Positions 21,841 to 28,845 of a stretch of DNA of 28,903 bases are shown in pieces. Position 1 is the stretch's first letter. The number at the start of each line of letters is the position of its first letter. A model generated the notes under the pieces. It saw nothing but the letters and a program-made list of their open reading frames with translations. It did not search any database and was not told where the DNA came from. The DNA comes from a virus: positions 1 through 28,903 of IMG/VR virus record IMGVR_UViG_3300017987_000281. One strand, 5' to 3'. The position numbers and the translations under genes are program-made.

Positions 21841-22085
21841 GGCTTACCTGGGGAGATTCCGGCCGCGGACGCGGCTTTGGTGGCGACACCGTCGCGGGCC
21901 TGGGCGTCGGCGGCTACCACGATGCCGACTACCTTGCGGTCGGTGACGTATTCGTCGATTCGGACCAGCTGGTCGTCGTCGATGTTCGCCACAATTACGG
22001 CCGCCGCCGCCTTCAACGGGGCATCTTTAGTCTTTAGAATGCGCTCAATAGTCTTGGAGTTGCGACGCCAGAGCGGGCGGGCCAT
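21837..22085 (-). CDS. small neck protein (HK97 gp10-like position)
   Basis: This 82-residue protein begins MARPLWRRNSKTIERILK, starting at an ATG that overlaps the preceding stop (TGATG). The middle has VIVANIDDDQLVRIDEYVTDRKVVGIVVAADAQARDG, followed by an alanine-rich C-terminus ATKAASAAGISPG. I recall similar short proteins ('RxxxDRxxxxVxxAxPxAxxxQAKDGxLTRAAAxxGL') between head closure and tail terminator in actinobacteriophages, where they are annotated as neck or connector proteins. It is shorter than the usual gp10-type proteins of about 130 residues. Position is the main support. Confidence 0.7.
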   Translation of the reverse strand: MARPLWRRNSKTIERILKTKDAPLKAAAAVIVANIDDDQLVRIDEYVTDRKVVGIVVAADAQARDGVATKAASAAGISPGKP

Positions 22086-22441
22086 CAGGCGGCCTTACCG
22101 CTGCGCAGCCGGGCCAGCACCGCCACACCGCCCCGGTTGCCGCCGCGCTGGGAGCGCCACACCTGCACCATCGCCACACACGGCTCGCCGCGCACGGTGA
22201 TGATGTCGCCGGTGCGGACCACCGACTCGGTGGCCACCCACGCATCCCCGGTGTACACGGTCAGCGGCAGATACACGGTGAAGTTCACATCCACCAGGTC
22301 GGCGCCGACCCCGTAGCGGATCAGGGTGTTACCGGGTGCGATCTCGATGGGGGTGAGCTGCACCGGGGTGCCGCGGGTCACCGGGTCGCCGTCGGAGTCC
22401 AAACCCGGGGAGGCGGGAGTCACGGTCACCGTCTCGGTCAC
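22085..22441 (-). CDS. head-closure (stopper) protein
   Basis: This 118-residue protein sits where the head-closure or stopper protein (SPP1 gp16 type) is expected: after the adaptor and before the neck and tail terminator proteins. I chose GTG at 22441 because it gives a four-base GTGA overlap with the adaptor stop; the longer open frame upstream lies inside the adaptor gene. The sequence is all-beta in look: VTVTPASPGLDSDG, then VQLTPIEIAPG, FTVYLPLTVYTGDAWV and VRTGDIITVRGEPCVAMV. A strand-rich core with a 'GDxIxVRGxP' turn is typical of this group. Its role would be to seal the filled head until the tail joins. Confidence 0.8.
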   Translation of the reverse strand: MTETVTVTPASPGLDSDGDPVTRGTPVQLTPIEIAPGNTLIRYGVGADLVDVNFTVYLPLTVYTGDAWVATESVVRTGDIITVRGEPCVAMVQVWRSQRGGNRGGVAVLARLRSGKAA

Positions 22442-22980
22442 GGGGTGCGCTCCAGACGGTAGGAGTCCAGCACGTGCCGTTCGATGCCCGTCCAGACGGC
22501 GTCGGTGCCGCCGGCCGGTTCGGAGTATTGGAAAGGCCCGATGACGCGGGGTGCGTCGGTGGCCTCCTGGGAGAAGGCGCCGCGGTCGATCGCCGCCAGG
22601 ACCGCGGACTCGAAGTCGGCGGCCGTGGCGTAGCCATGCGAGATCCGCACCGTGATCCCCCCGAGGGCGGTGGTCCACATCGTGCCGTTGTTCTTGCGGA
22701 CCAGGCCGCGCGCCGACCAGGACAGCCCGGACACATCCAGGGCCACTGAGTCCTCGCTGGCCAAACTCAGCGCGGTCATCTGCAAGGTGGGCAGGATCAA
22801 GGTGAACCCGCCCGGCCCGTCCAACGTCAGATCGGCGTTGGAGATCACCGGGGTGACATGCCAGCCGCAGTAGCGGCGGGCCGCGGTCAGCGCAGCGTCG
22901 AGCTGGCGGGCGGTCTCGGGGTCATCCCGGTCGAGGCGGCCTTTAGTAAACGCCTCGACCGCGATGACATCCAGGGTCAT
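22438..22980 (-). CDS. head-tail adaptor (connector) protein
   Basis: This 180-residue protein matches in position and build the first connector that binds the portal (HK97 gp6 or SPP1 gp15 type). The N-terminus is a pair of helices (DPETARQLDAALTAARRYCGW, 20-40) of the kind that packs against the portal, followed by beta segments ending in TVRISHGYATAADFESAVLAAID (about 108-130), a classic adaptor pattern where the ISHGY segment precedes a helix. A variable C-terminal loop ends in HVLDSYRLERTP. It starts with an ATGA overlap at the previous gene and ends with a GTGA overlap into the head-closure gene. Confidence 0.85.
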   Translation of the reverse strand: MTLDVIAVEAFTKGRLDRDDPETARQLDAALTAARRYCGWHVTPVISNADLTLDGPGGFTLILPTLQMTALSLASEDSVALDVSGLSWSARGLVRKNNGTMWTTALGGITVRISHGYATAADFESAVLAAIDRGAFSQEATDAPRVIGPFQYSEPAGGTDAVWTGIERHVLDSYRLERTP

Positions 22981-23270
22981 GACTCGGCGTCACCCTTAGC
23001 GGTGAACGCCGACTTGGCGGCCTCGGCGCGCTTGGTGGCCGGCTTGCGGGCCTTGTTCGCCGGGGTTTTCGCCTTGTGCTCCACCACCGGCTCGGCGGCG
23101 GCCGGGGTGGGCGCGGTGAGCAGGCCGCGGGCGGCGGCGTCAGCGTCGGAGAGCAGCAGGGTGGTGCGGTTGCCGTCAATCACCACGTCGTACCGTCGCA
23201 CGGGTCCTCCAGGGGTTGGCGACGTGACCGGCGACCCGTCAAGGCCGCCGGTCACGCCGATCAGTGCCAT
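22977..23270 (-). CDS. small head-module protein with basic C-terminus, function unknown
   Basis: This 97-residue protein starts with MALIGVTGG at an ATG overlapping the capsid stop (TGATG). A short beta-like domain (about 24-45, RRYDVVIDGNRTTLLLSDAD) is followed by a long Ala, Lys, Pro-rich tail with KAKTPANKARKPATKRAEAAK. I recall small proteins of this build (a 'VxVNGxxTTxLLxxxDA' core, then repeated 'KxxTPANKAR' segments) just after the capsid gene in many actinobacteriophages, but I do not know a proven function. The basic tail suggests contact with DNA or with the acidic capsid interior. The open frame extends upstream to 23417, but that part lies inside the capsid gene and reads as out-of-frame low-complexity protein. 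Confidence 0.8.
   Translation of the reverse strand: MALIGVTGGLDGSPVTSPTPGGPVRRYDVVIDGNRTTLLLSDADAAARGLLTAPTPAAAEPVVEHKAKTPANKARKPATKRAEAAKSAFTAKGDAES
23223..23256 (-). promoter_or_regulatory. 11-bp perfect inverted repeat just after the capsid gene
   Basis: The arms 23223-23233 and 23246-23256 are exact reverse complements (CGTGACCGGCG with CGCCGGTCACG), with a 12-base loop. In the transcript it forms 14 bases after the capsid stop codon, within codons 5-16 of the next gene. No run of T follows, so it is not a classical terminator. It could protect the capsid message from decay or lower expression of downstream genes. Confidence 0.6.
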
Positions 23271-24571
23271 CAGGCGGTCAGGTCCAGCTGGCAGAACGCC
23301 GTCGGACGGGTGACACCGAAGGCCAGACGCTCCTCGGCGAGGATGGCGACCAGGTTGCGGATGAAGAAGTCCGCGTGGCTGTCGGTCATCGTCACCGTGG
23401 TCTGCTCCCGATCCCACAGCACACCCTTGGCGAAGTCGCCGAGCAGGCCGGTGCCGGCCGCCTGGGACTCGCTCTCCACCACCGGAACGCCCCAGATGGT
23501 GCGCTGGCCGATGGACTGCGGGCCGCCGTAGTAGTAGCGGTTCTCGCCGTCCTTGGCCAGGTCGATGGCCTCGGCGTCAGCCGGGTTGAGCACCAGTGCG
23601 GTCGGGTTGACCCGGCCCACGGTGCGCAGCTTGGTGACACCCTTGCGGATCGTCTCGAACAGGTCGGTCGAGTACGCCTGGGTCTGAATACCCGAGGTGT
23701 TGTTGATGCCGGTGAAGTTTTCACCCGAGCCGTCGCCGTTGAGGATCTGACCCTCCTCGGCCTCAGCAACATCCTGGCGCAGCTCGTCGTTGATCAGACC
23801 TTCGAGCTGGGCCACATCGGCGAGGGCACGCTTGGTGACCGGCACCCACTCGGCGATGGTCTTGACCGTGGTGGTCACGACCTCGAACGCCCAGGAGCCC
23901 TCGGGCTTGTAGCCGCCGCCGGCCGCGTTGACCAGGCTTGCGCCGGCCGCCAGGGCGTCGCCGTCCAGGGCGGGCAGCGTCGGCGCCGCCGAGCTGGTCG
24001 CCTCGGCGACGACCGCCGCGGAATTGGTGTGGCTGGTCTCCTTGACGTACTCCACCGCATCAGAAGCGGTGCGCCGGTTGGACACCAGGTTGCGGATCGT
24101 CAGCGCCTTGCGGCCCAGCATCTCCACGATGTCGGTGCGCTCGTTGACGACGAACGCGCCCGCGCTGGTGGAGCTGGCGCCGGTGAACAGGCTCTTGACG
24201 GCGATCGGGTTGGACTGCACCCGACCCTTGGCCGGGATGCGGCCATCCGGGTACTGGCCCAGCAGGGACTTGAACTCCGGGGACTCGACCACCGTCAGTC
24301 CGAGGCTGCGCATCCGCGCCTTGACCTCGGGCTGCTCGGCCACGCCGACGCTGTCGGCGAACTCGCGGGCCTGGGCGATGATGGCCTCATCGGCCTTGAC
24401 CGCCTTGATGGCGTCCAGGGTCTCGCCGAGGGTCTTCATCGCCGGCTCGTAGATGGCCCGCTCGTCGTCGGTCATGTCCCGGTTCTCGTCGGCGGCCTTC
24501 TCGGCCACCTCGCGCGCCGCCTTCGATGCGGCGTCGGCGCGCTCCTTGAGCATCGTAAGACGATTACTCAT
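23270..24571 (-). CDS. major capsid protein (HK97 fold)
   Basis: This 433-residue protein builds the icosahedral shell. The first roughly 110 residues are strongly helical and charged (KERADAASKAAREVAEKAADE and beyond) and match the delta (scaffold) domain that the upstream protease removes; cleavage is likely near the transition around residues 100-130, before FTGASSTSAGAFVV. The rest has the HK97-type course: a long N-arm, the spine helix region with LEGLINDELRQDVAEAEEGQILNG-type composition, and the late segment WGVPVVESE...LLGDFAKGVLWDRE. AGGAG lies six bases before the ATG. A strong perfect hairpin lies just after its stop, inside the start of the next gene. Confidence 0.95.
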   Translation of the reverse strand: MSNRLTMLKERADAASKAAREVAEKAADENRDMTDDERAIYEPAMKTLGETLDAIKAVKADEAIIAQAREFADSVGVAEQPEVKARMRSLGLTVVESPEFKSLLGQYPDGRIPAKGRVQSNPIAVKSLFTGASSTSAGAFVVNERTDIVEMLGRKALTIRNLVSNRRTASDAVEYVKETSHTNSAAVVAEATSSAAPTLPALDGDALAAGASLVNAAGGGYKPEGSWAFEVVTTTVKTIAEWVPVTKRALADVAQLEGLINDELRQDVAEAEEGQILNGDGSGENFTGINNTSGIQTQAYSTDLFETIRKGVTKLRTVGRVNPTALVLNPADAEAIDLAKDGENRYYYGGPQSIGQRTIWGVPVVESESQAAGTGLLGDFAKGVLWDREQTTVTMTDSHADFFIRNLVAILAEERLAFGVTRPTAFCQLDLTA

Positions 24572-24593
24572 TGCACTCTCCTATCTGAGTGTT

Positions 24594-25397
24594 TTAGGGG
24601 GTGGCGATCTCGGCCTGGATTTGGCCGTAGATCGCGTGGATGAGCGCCGAGCGGTCGACGGACGACGCCGTGATGGCCTCACGCGGCAGCTCCTCGGACC
24701 CGTCGGCTTTAACCTCCGGGTCGTCGTCCACCTGGCGAGACGGGCACGGCTCGCTGGCCTTCTGCTCGTCGGATGTGCCGTCGAGAGCCGTCAGCACCGC
24801 ACCGAGAGACTCGTATGCGGTGCGGATCGCGTTCTCGTTCTTGGCCGACAGCACGCGGCCAGCTTTGATGTTCCCCGCCATCCGCTCGGCGAGGTCGGCG
24901 GCCTGCTTCACCGCCAGGATCTCGGTCTCCTGATTCGCCCCCACCGTCACCACCGACACCTCGTACAGCTTGAGGTCCCGCAGCTCGTAGACGTCGTCCT
25001 CGTCATCACCTTTGACCATCGCCCCGTCGAGCACGTCGTAGGCGAAGCTCATCTGGTTGATGCGGCGGCCCTTGAGCATCCGGTAGGTCTGCTTGGCCTT
25101 CGGGTTCTCCAAGTCGAGCTGGGCGGTGACCTTCAGCCCGACCTCGTCCTCTTCGGCGGAGACGAGGTGGCCGATGTTGTAGTCCGGGTCGCTCATGTTG
25201 TGCCCGAACAGCAGCGGGATGGGGTTGCCGGACTTCTCCCAGCGGGCCAGGTCGTTGGCGAACGCGCCCGGGGCGACCACATCGCCGTAGGAGTCGACGT
25301 TGCCGAACACGCTGGCGTAGGCGGTGAACTGGCCCTCGGCCAGCCCGTCGTCGGGTCCGGCCTTCAGGTCGATCGCGGGCTGGTTCTTGGTCAGCAT
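24594..25397 (-). CDS. HK97-family prohead (capsid maturation) protease
   Basis: This 267-residue serine protease is expected to cleave the capsid scaffold domain and itself during head maturation. The family hallmarks are present: FGNVDSYGDVVAPGAF (31-46), the catalytic histidine in LLFGHNMSDP (H66), and the catalytic serine in INQMSFAYDV (S117), followed by LYEVSVVTVGANQE (144-157). After about residue 160 there is an alpha-helical, charged extension of about 100 residues (KQAADLAERM and onward) with a low-complexity acidic linker, which may serve as an internal scaffold. The ATG at 25397 has GAGGAG six bases upstream. It lies between portal and capsid genes as expected. Confidence 0.95.
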   Translation of the reverse strand: MLTKNQPAIDLKAGPDDGLAEGQFTAYASVFGNVDSYGDVVAPGAFANDLARWEKSGNPIPLLFGHNMSDPDYNIGHLVSAEEDEVGLKVTAQLDLENPKAKQTYRMLKGRRINQMSFAYDVLDGAMVKGDDEDDVYELRDLKLYEVSVVTVGANQETEILAVKQAADLAERMAGNIKAGRVLSAKNENAIRTAYESLGAVLTALDGTSDEQKASEPCPSRQVDDDPEVKADGSEELPREAITASSVDRSALIHAIYGQIQAEIATP

Positions 25398-25411
25398 CAG
25401 ATCTCCTCGTG

Positions 25412-26647
25412 CTAGGCCGGCGGCTCGTCAGCCGGCGCGGCCGGGATGGGCTCGTCGTCACCGTTGGCGGTGACGTTGAGCGGTCGGATGAGGTCGTCCC
25501 CGCCGTCGACCGGCGGGCGGTTGTCCAGGGCGCGGGCCTCGTTGACGGTCATCACCGGCCCGCCCACCGCCTTCGAGATCGCCTCGGCGCGTTCCTCGAA
25601 CGAACCGGTCAGCTTCTCCCGCAGGTTGAACTCGACGTAGAACCGGTCGGCGTCGGGCTCGAAGTCGGGCAGCAGCTGCAGCGCGATCTCCTCGGAGATC
25701 ATCGACAGCCACGGCCCCAGCGTGTCCTGGTACAACATCTTGTGCTGCTCGGTGATGTTGGAGAACGTGGCGTGGTCGAGGATGCCCAGCATCGGCGGCG
25801 GCACGAAATACGCGGCGGCCACTTCCTCGCGGGTCAACTTGCGGGCCTCGATGTACTGCAAATCCTTCGCGGTCTGGCTGACCGGCTTAAAGGTCATGCC
25901 GTCCTCGAGGATCGGGGTGCCGCCCGCGCCCGGCCCCGACCCGGCGTACTGGGCTTGCCAGGCGGTGCGGAACCGCTCCCGGGCCACCTCCGACCACTCC
26001 GGGGCGTCCTTCGGGCGCTCCAGATAGCCCGACATCCGCGCCCCGTTGCGCATCACCTGCTCACGCATCTCGGTGGCGGCGAACTCCTCCCGCAGGGTGC
26101 GGCGCAAAGCCTCCAAAGGGCTGATCCCGGAATCCTTATCGAGGCCATAGCCGCGGAAATACACCATCTGATCGGCCGGAACCACCCGCACACCGGAGTT
26201 GCCGTCGATCTTGAACCCCGCCGGGGTCAACCAGTCATCCCCGTCGATAGTCACGATCTGCGGCGGAATCCGCACCAACCCCACCGACTGATCCCCACCG
26301 AACCGGGTTTTCAACCAGTAGGCGTTGTCGTAGATAGCGAAATCATGTACCAGGGCGTTGATGAACCGGTAGCGGGTCGTCCACGGGTTCGGCCGGCGCA
26401 GCAACCGGGCCAAAGGGTGATCCTGCAGCCGCTGACGGTCAGCATCCCCCACCCGCTCGAACAGATGCAAACCGAGCTGGGCGATGTTGCGGGCCAGGAA
26501 CGTCACCACCGTGCGCACCGACTCCTGGGTGCGCCAGATCGTGGCGTAATCCGCCGAATACGTGGAGGACAGCAGGATTCGGGACGGGGTGGTGATGCGG
26601 TGGCGCGACAGGGCTTCTATCGAGCCGGCGGTGGCGACGAAGGGCAC
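25412..26647 (-). CDS. portal protein (HK97-type)
   Basis: This 411-residue protein forms the dodecameric portal through which DNA enters and leaves the capsid. The HK97-type portal pattern is visible: an early helical region with VRTVVTFLARNIAQL (45-59), a FINALVHDFAIYDNAYWL segment, a DKDSGISPLEALRRTL segment, an RNGARMSGYLE stretch, and a late region with PPPMLGILDHATFSN. The C-terminus is acidic and proline-rich, as is common. The GTG at 26647 is chosen because it follows a GGCGG element and because the protein then begins just before the conserved region. It overlaps the preceding small gene by 31 bases and is followed after 14 bases by the prohead protease, the standard terminase-portal-protease-capsid order. 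Confidence 0.95.
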   Translation of the reverse strand: MPFVATAGSIEALSRHRITTPSRILLSSTYSADYATIWRTQESVRTVVTFLARNIAQLGLHLFERVGDADRQRLQDHPLARLLRRPNPWTTRYRFINALVHDFAIYDNAYWLKTRFGGDQSVGLVRIPPQIVTIDGDDWLTPAGFKIDGNSGVRVVPADQMVYFRGYGLDKDSGISPLEALRRTLREEFAATEMREQVMRNGARMSGYLERPKDAPEWSEVARERFRTAWQAQYAGSGPGAGGTPILEDGMTFKPVSQTAKDLQYIEARKLTREEVAAAYFVPPPMLGILDHATFSNITEQHKMLYQDTLGPWLSMISEEIALQLLPDFEPDADRFYVEFNLREKLTGSFEERAEAISKAVGGPVMTVNEARALDNRPPVDGGDDLIRPLNVTANGDDEPIPAAPADEPPA

Positions 26648-26868
26648 CTAGCACCGCCTCTCAAACGTTGCACGAAGTCAATGTTCGTGCGTTCGATGAG
26701 CACCTCGCCGTCGGCGGGTGCCGGATCAGATCCTGGGGAGTGCACCGTCGCGCCGCGCAGGATCACCGCGCGGCCGTTCTCCCATGCGCACACACCCGAC
26801 ACCGCGTTACCGGAGACCAGGTTGACCACCACCGAGGCGCCGACGATCTTGAGCTGGGAGCTAAACAA
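26617..26868 (-). CDS. small protein between terminase and portal (Sm-like fold suspected)
   Basis: I read an 83-residue protein starting with TTG at 26868, eight bases inside the end of the large terminase gene, with AAAGGA seven bases upstream. The body (GASVVVNLVSGNAVSGVCAW, then a conserved-looking end EVLIERTNIDFVQRL) looks like a small all-beta barrel. I recall short proteins at exactly this place in many actinobacteriophages that end in a similar 'VLIPRxxVxFVQ' pattern. Its function is unknown; the position suggests a role at the packaging or portal stage. The last 31 bases overlap the portal gene, and the tail after FVQRL is simply the read-through of that overlap. The open frame extends upstream to 26937, but that part overlaps the terminase more deeply and has no ribosome binding site I can see. 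Confidence 0.7.
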   Translation of the reverse strand: MFSSQLKIVGASVVVNLVSGNAVSGVCAWENGRAVILRGATVHSPGSDPAPADGEVLIERTNIDFVQRLRGGARCPSSPPPAR

Positions 26869-28414
26869 CGAGCAGTCCTTTGTCCTCGTAGGCTGAGCGG
26901 CGCAGCGGGGCGGCGGTCTCCGTCGCCCACACCGCACCGATGAACGCCTTCAACGGGGCGGCGTCGGTCGGGCTGGACGCCAAGTCGATCACCCACGCAC
27001 CCTGGGAAAGCACCTTCACCGACGCCGAGGTGGCCGCAGCGTCCAAACCCGGGTGGGCCAGATGCCGGATGCGGCGCTTGTCCAGCCGGTCGAACACGAT
27101 CCCGGTCGCCGAGCCCAGATCCGGGCCGGCCCAGGCGATCACCGGCAGGTTCGCCGGCGCGCCCTCGGCGGTGACCGCGTTGGCGATGTCGTCGATCAGG
27201 GAAGTCTCCGGGGCGCCGTTGGACTGAATCACAATCCCTGAATAGCTGTCGCGGTTGTCGATCAGCCACGGGATCACCCAGTCAGTGCCCGCACGGTCGG
27301 CGGCGATACCGGCCACCGGGTTGCCGTCGGCGTCCCGAGCGGCGCGGGCGATGTAACACTTGCCGCGATTCCATGACACGGCCAAACACACGAAGCGGGG
27401 GGTGTCCTGCGCGGGTCTGGCGTCGTTGTCCAAGGTTTCCCGCCACGAACCCTCGGGGAACGGGCCGGACTCGGCCATCGACACCCACCGGCACAACACC
27501 TCGATCTCGAACTGGCTCGGCGGGTTGGTGCGCAACGCCGCCGCGATCGCCCGCTCCGTCACACAGTTCTCGACGATGTCGGTGTGATTCATCGACGGGT
27601 TGGCCTGCGCCCACGCCCCCCGGTCGGTGCGCTTCGCCGACGGGGACGCCGACCACTCGAACCAGCCCAGCACCTGCTCGTCGGCGGTCTGATCCAGATA
27701 CTCCTGCATCTCCTCATCAAGGCCTTCGAGGATCTCGGCGTCGCCGTCACCATCCGGCCAGCCCAGCTCGCGGTGGGCCTGGGCGCGCAAATACCGCAGC
27801 ACCGTCGACAGCGCGTCCCCGGCGTTGGAGAACGCCCACGCCTGCGCCTTCGGGCGGGCGTTCATCGTGTTTGTCACTGCTGACCACGAATCCCACGTCT
27901 GATGCTCGCGCAGCTCATCCAGCAGGATCAGGTCACCGGAGAATCCGCGGCCGCCGCGGCGGGACGCCGCAGCCACCCGGTACTGGCAGCCGGTCACCAG
28001 CCGCATCACCTTGGGATGGCCCAACGACACTTTCTCGATCAGCTCTTCGAGTTCCTCGTCGGACTGCGCCCACTCCACCGCTTCGGCCCACGCTTTCTCG
28101 GCGTTGGCCAGATCCTGGGCGGTGCCGATCACCGTCGGGCTGTCGAGGGCGTAGATGTGCCACAGCGCCAGGATCAGCATCAGCAGGGTCTTGCCATTCT
28201 GCCGGGCCACGTTGACCACCACGAACCGGTAGCGGTAGGCGCCGGTCTCATCCAGCTCCAGGGCGTGGATCAGCAGCCACCGCTGCCACGGGAACAGATT
28301 GACCCCGAGCACATCCTCGGCGAACGCGATCGCCGCAAACCCGTGCGTCGTCTCCGGGGTCAACTCACGCTTCGGCGGGGTAAAGATCCGCGGCTGCTCA
28401 CAGCCAACAATCAC
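26861..28414 (-). CDS. terL: terminase large subunit (packaging ATPase, divergent nuclease)
   Basis: This 517-residue protein is the ATP-driven packaging motor that docks on the portal. The ATPase is clear: an adenine-binding region around FPWQRWLL (41-48), a Walker A-type loop ARQNGKT (70-76), a Walker B stretch DLILLDE (161-167) with E167 as the catalytic acid, and a coupling motif near AFSNAGD (194-200). The C-terminal half (about 335-505) follows the RNase H-like nuclease layout. However, where relatives as I recall them read LDVSxDR and VVIDxxxP, this protein reads LAVSWNR (A345) and IVIQSNG (Q397); only the last acidic position (TDAAPLKA, D484) looks kept. The start is GTG at 28414, overlapping the small subunit stop. 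Identity as a terminase is very secure; the nuclease reading is an alignment by eye. Confidence 0.95.
   Translation of the reverse strand: MIVGCEQPRIFTPPKRELTPETTHGFAAIAFAEDVLGVNLFPWQRWLLIHALELDETGAYRYRFVVVNVARQNGKTLLMLILALWHIYALDSPTVIGTAQDLANAEKAWAEAVEWAQSDEELEELIEKVSLGHPKVMRLVTGCQYRVAAASRRGGRGFSGDLILLDELREHQTWDSWSAVTNTMNARPKAQAWAFSNAGDALSTVLRYLRAQAHRELGWPDGDGDAEILEGLDEEMQEYLDQTADEQVLGWFEWSASPSAKRTDRGAWAQANPSMNHTDIVENCVTERAIAAALRTNPPSQFEIEVLCRWVSMAESGPFPEGSWRETLDNDARPAQDTPRFVCLAVSWNRGKCYIARAARDADGNPVAGIAADRAGTDWVIPWLIDNRDSYSGIVIQSNGAPETSLIDDIANAVTAEGAPANLPVIAWAGPDLGSATGIVFDRLDKRRIRHLAHPGLDAAATSASVKVLSQGAWVIDLASSPTDAAPLKAFIGAVWATETAAPLRRSAYEDKGLLVV
26876..26881 (-). promoter_or_regulatory. 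ribosome binding site deciding a TTG start
   Basis: On the minus strand this reads AAAGGA, inside the last codons of the large terminase gene and seven bases before the TTG at 26868. It is the main reason for starting the next small gene at TTG rather than at the upstream end of the open frame. Confidence 0.55.
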
Positions 28415-28845
28415 CCGGTCGCCTTCGCAGACGAAGTCATCGACCGCACCGAGGCCAGCTTCGACCGGCGGGCATCCGCGCCACGCCGCAGCTTGTCCAA
28501 CGTCTCCGACAGCCGATGCGCGGCACTGGGGTGCTGGGCGATCGCCAACGGCGAATCCAACACCCGCGCCAACGCGATGGCCACCTCGACCAAACCCTGC
28601 CGGGTCGCGGCCGTCGATAATCCGCCAATTTCAGCCAAGACGCCGGCCTCGACCCGGCCCGGCTCATGCTCGGCCGGCGCCGACGCAGTCGGCAGCGCAG
28701 TGACCGTCGCCCGAGACGGTTTGGTGTGCTTGGCGGCCAGCATCTTCTGCCGGCGCGCCTTGTCGTAGTCGCGGCTGGCCTGCTTGCACTCATCGCAGCG
28801 GCAGCCGGTGTTGTAGCGGGTGCGGGTGCCGTGTTGGGACGCCAT
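28411..28845 (-). CDS. terS: terminase small subunit
   Basis: This 144-residue protein is the likely DNA-recognition subunit of the packaging motor; it binds the packaging site and recruits the large subunit. The N-terminus has a compact motif, H5-G-T-R followed by C15, C17 and C20, which could bind zinc and which I recall from many actinobacteriophage small terminases. A polar linker follows (about 25-65), then a helical region (about 66-130) with LSTAATRQGLVEVAIALARVL and a basic tail. The ATG has a GGAGGAGG ribosome binding site. The stop overlaps the GTG of the large terminase by four bases (GTGA), so the two are translationally coupled. Position directly before the large subunit supports the call; the sequence itself is only loosely conserved in this class. 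Confidence 0.8.
   Translation of the reverse strand: MASQHGTRTRYNTGCRCDECKQASRDYDKARRQKMLAAKHTKPSRATVTALPTASAPAEHEPGRVEAGVLAEIGGLSTAATRQGLVEVAIALARVLDSPLAIAQHPSAAHRLSETLDKLRRGADARRSKLASVRSMTSSAKATG

Noticed and set aside
22085-22678. Longer version of the head-closure gene
   Set aside because: The added part lies in the adaptor gene and reads as shadow; GTG at 22441 gives a GTGA overlap.
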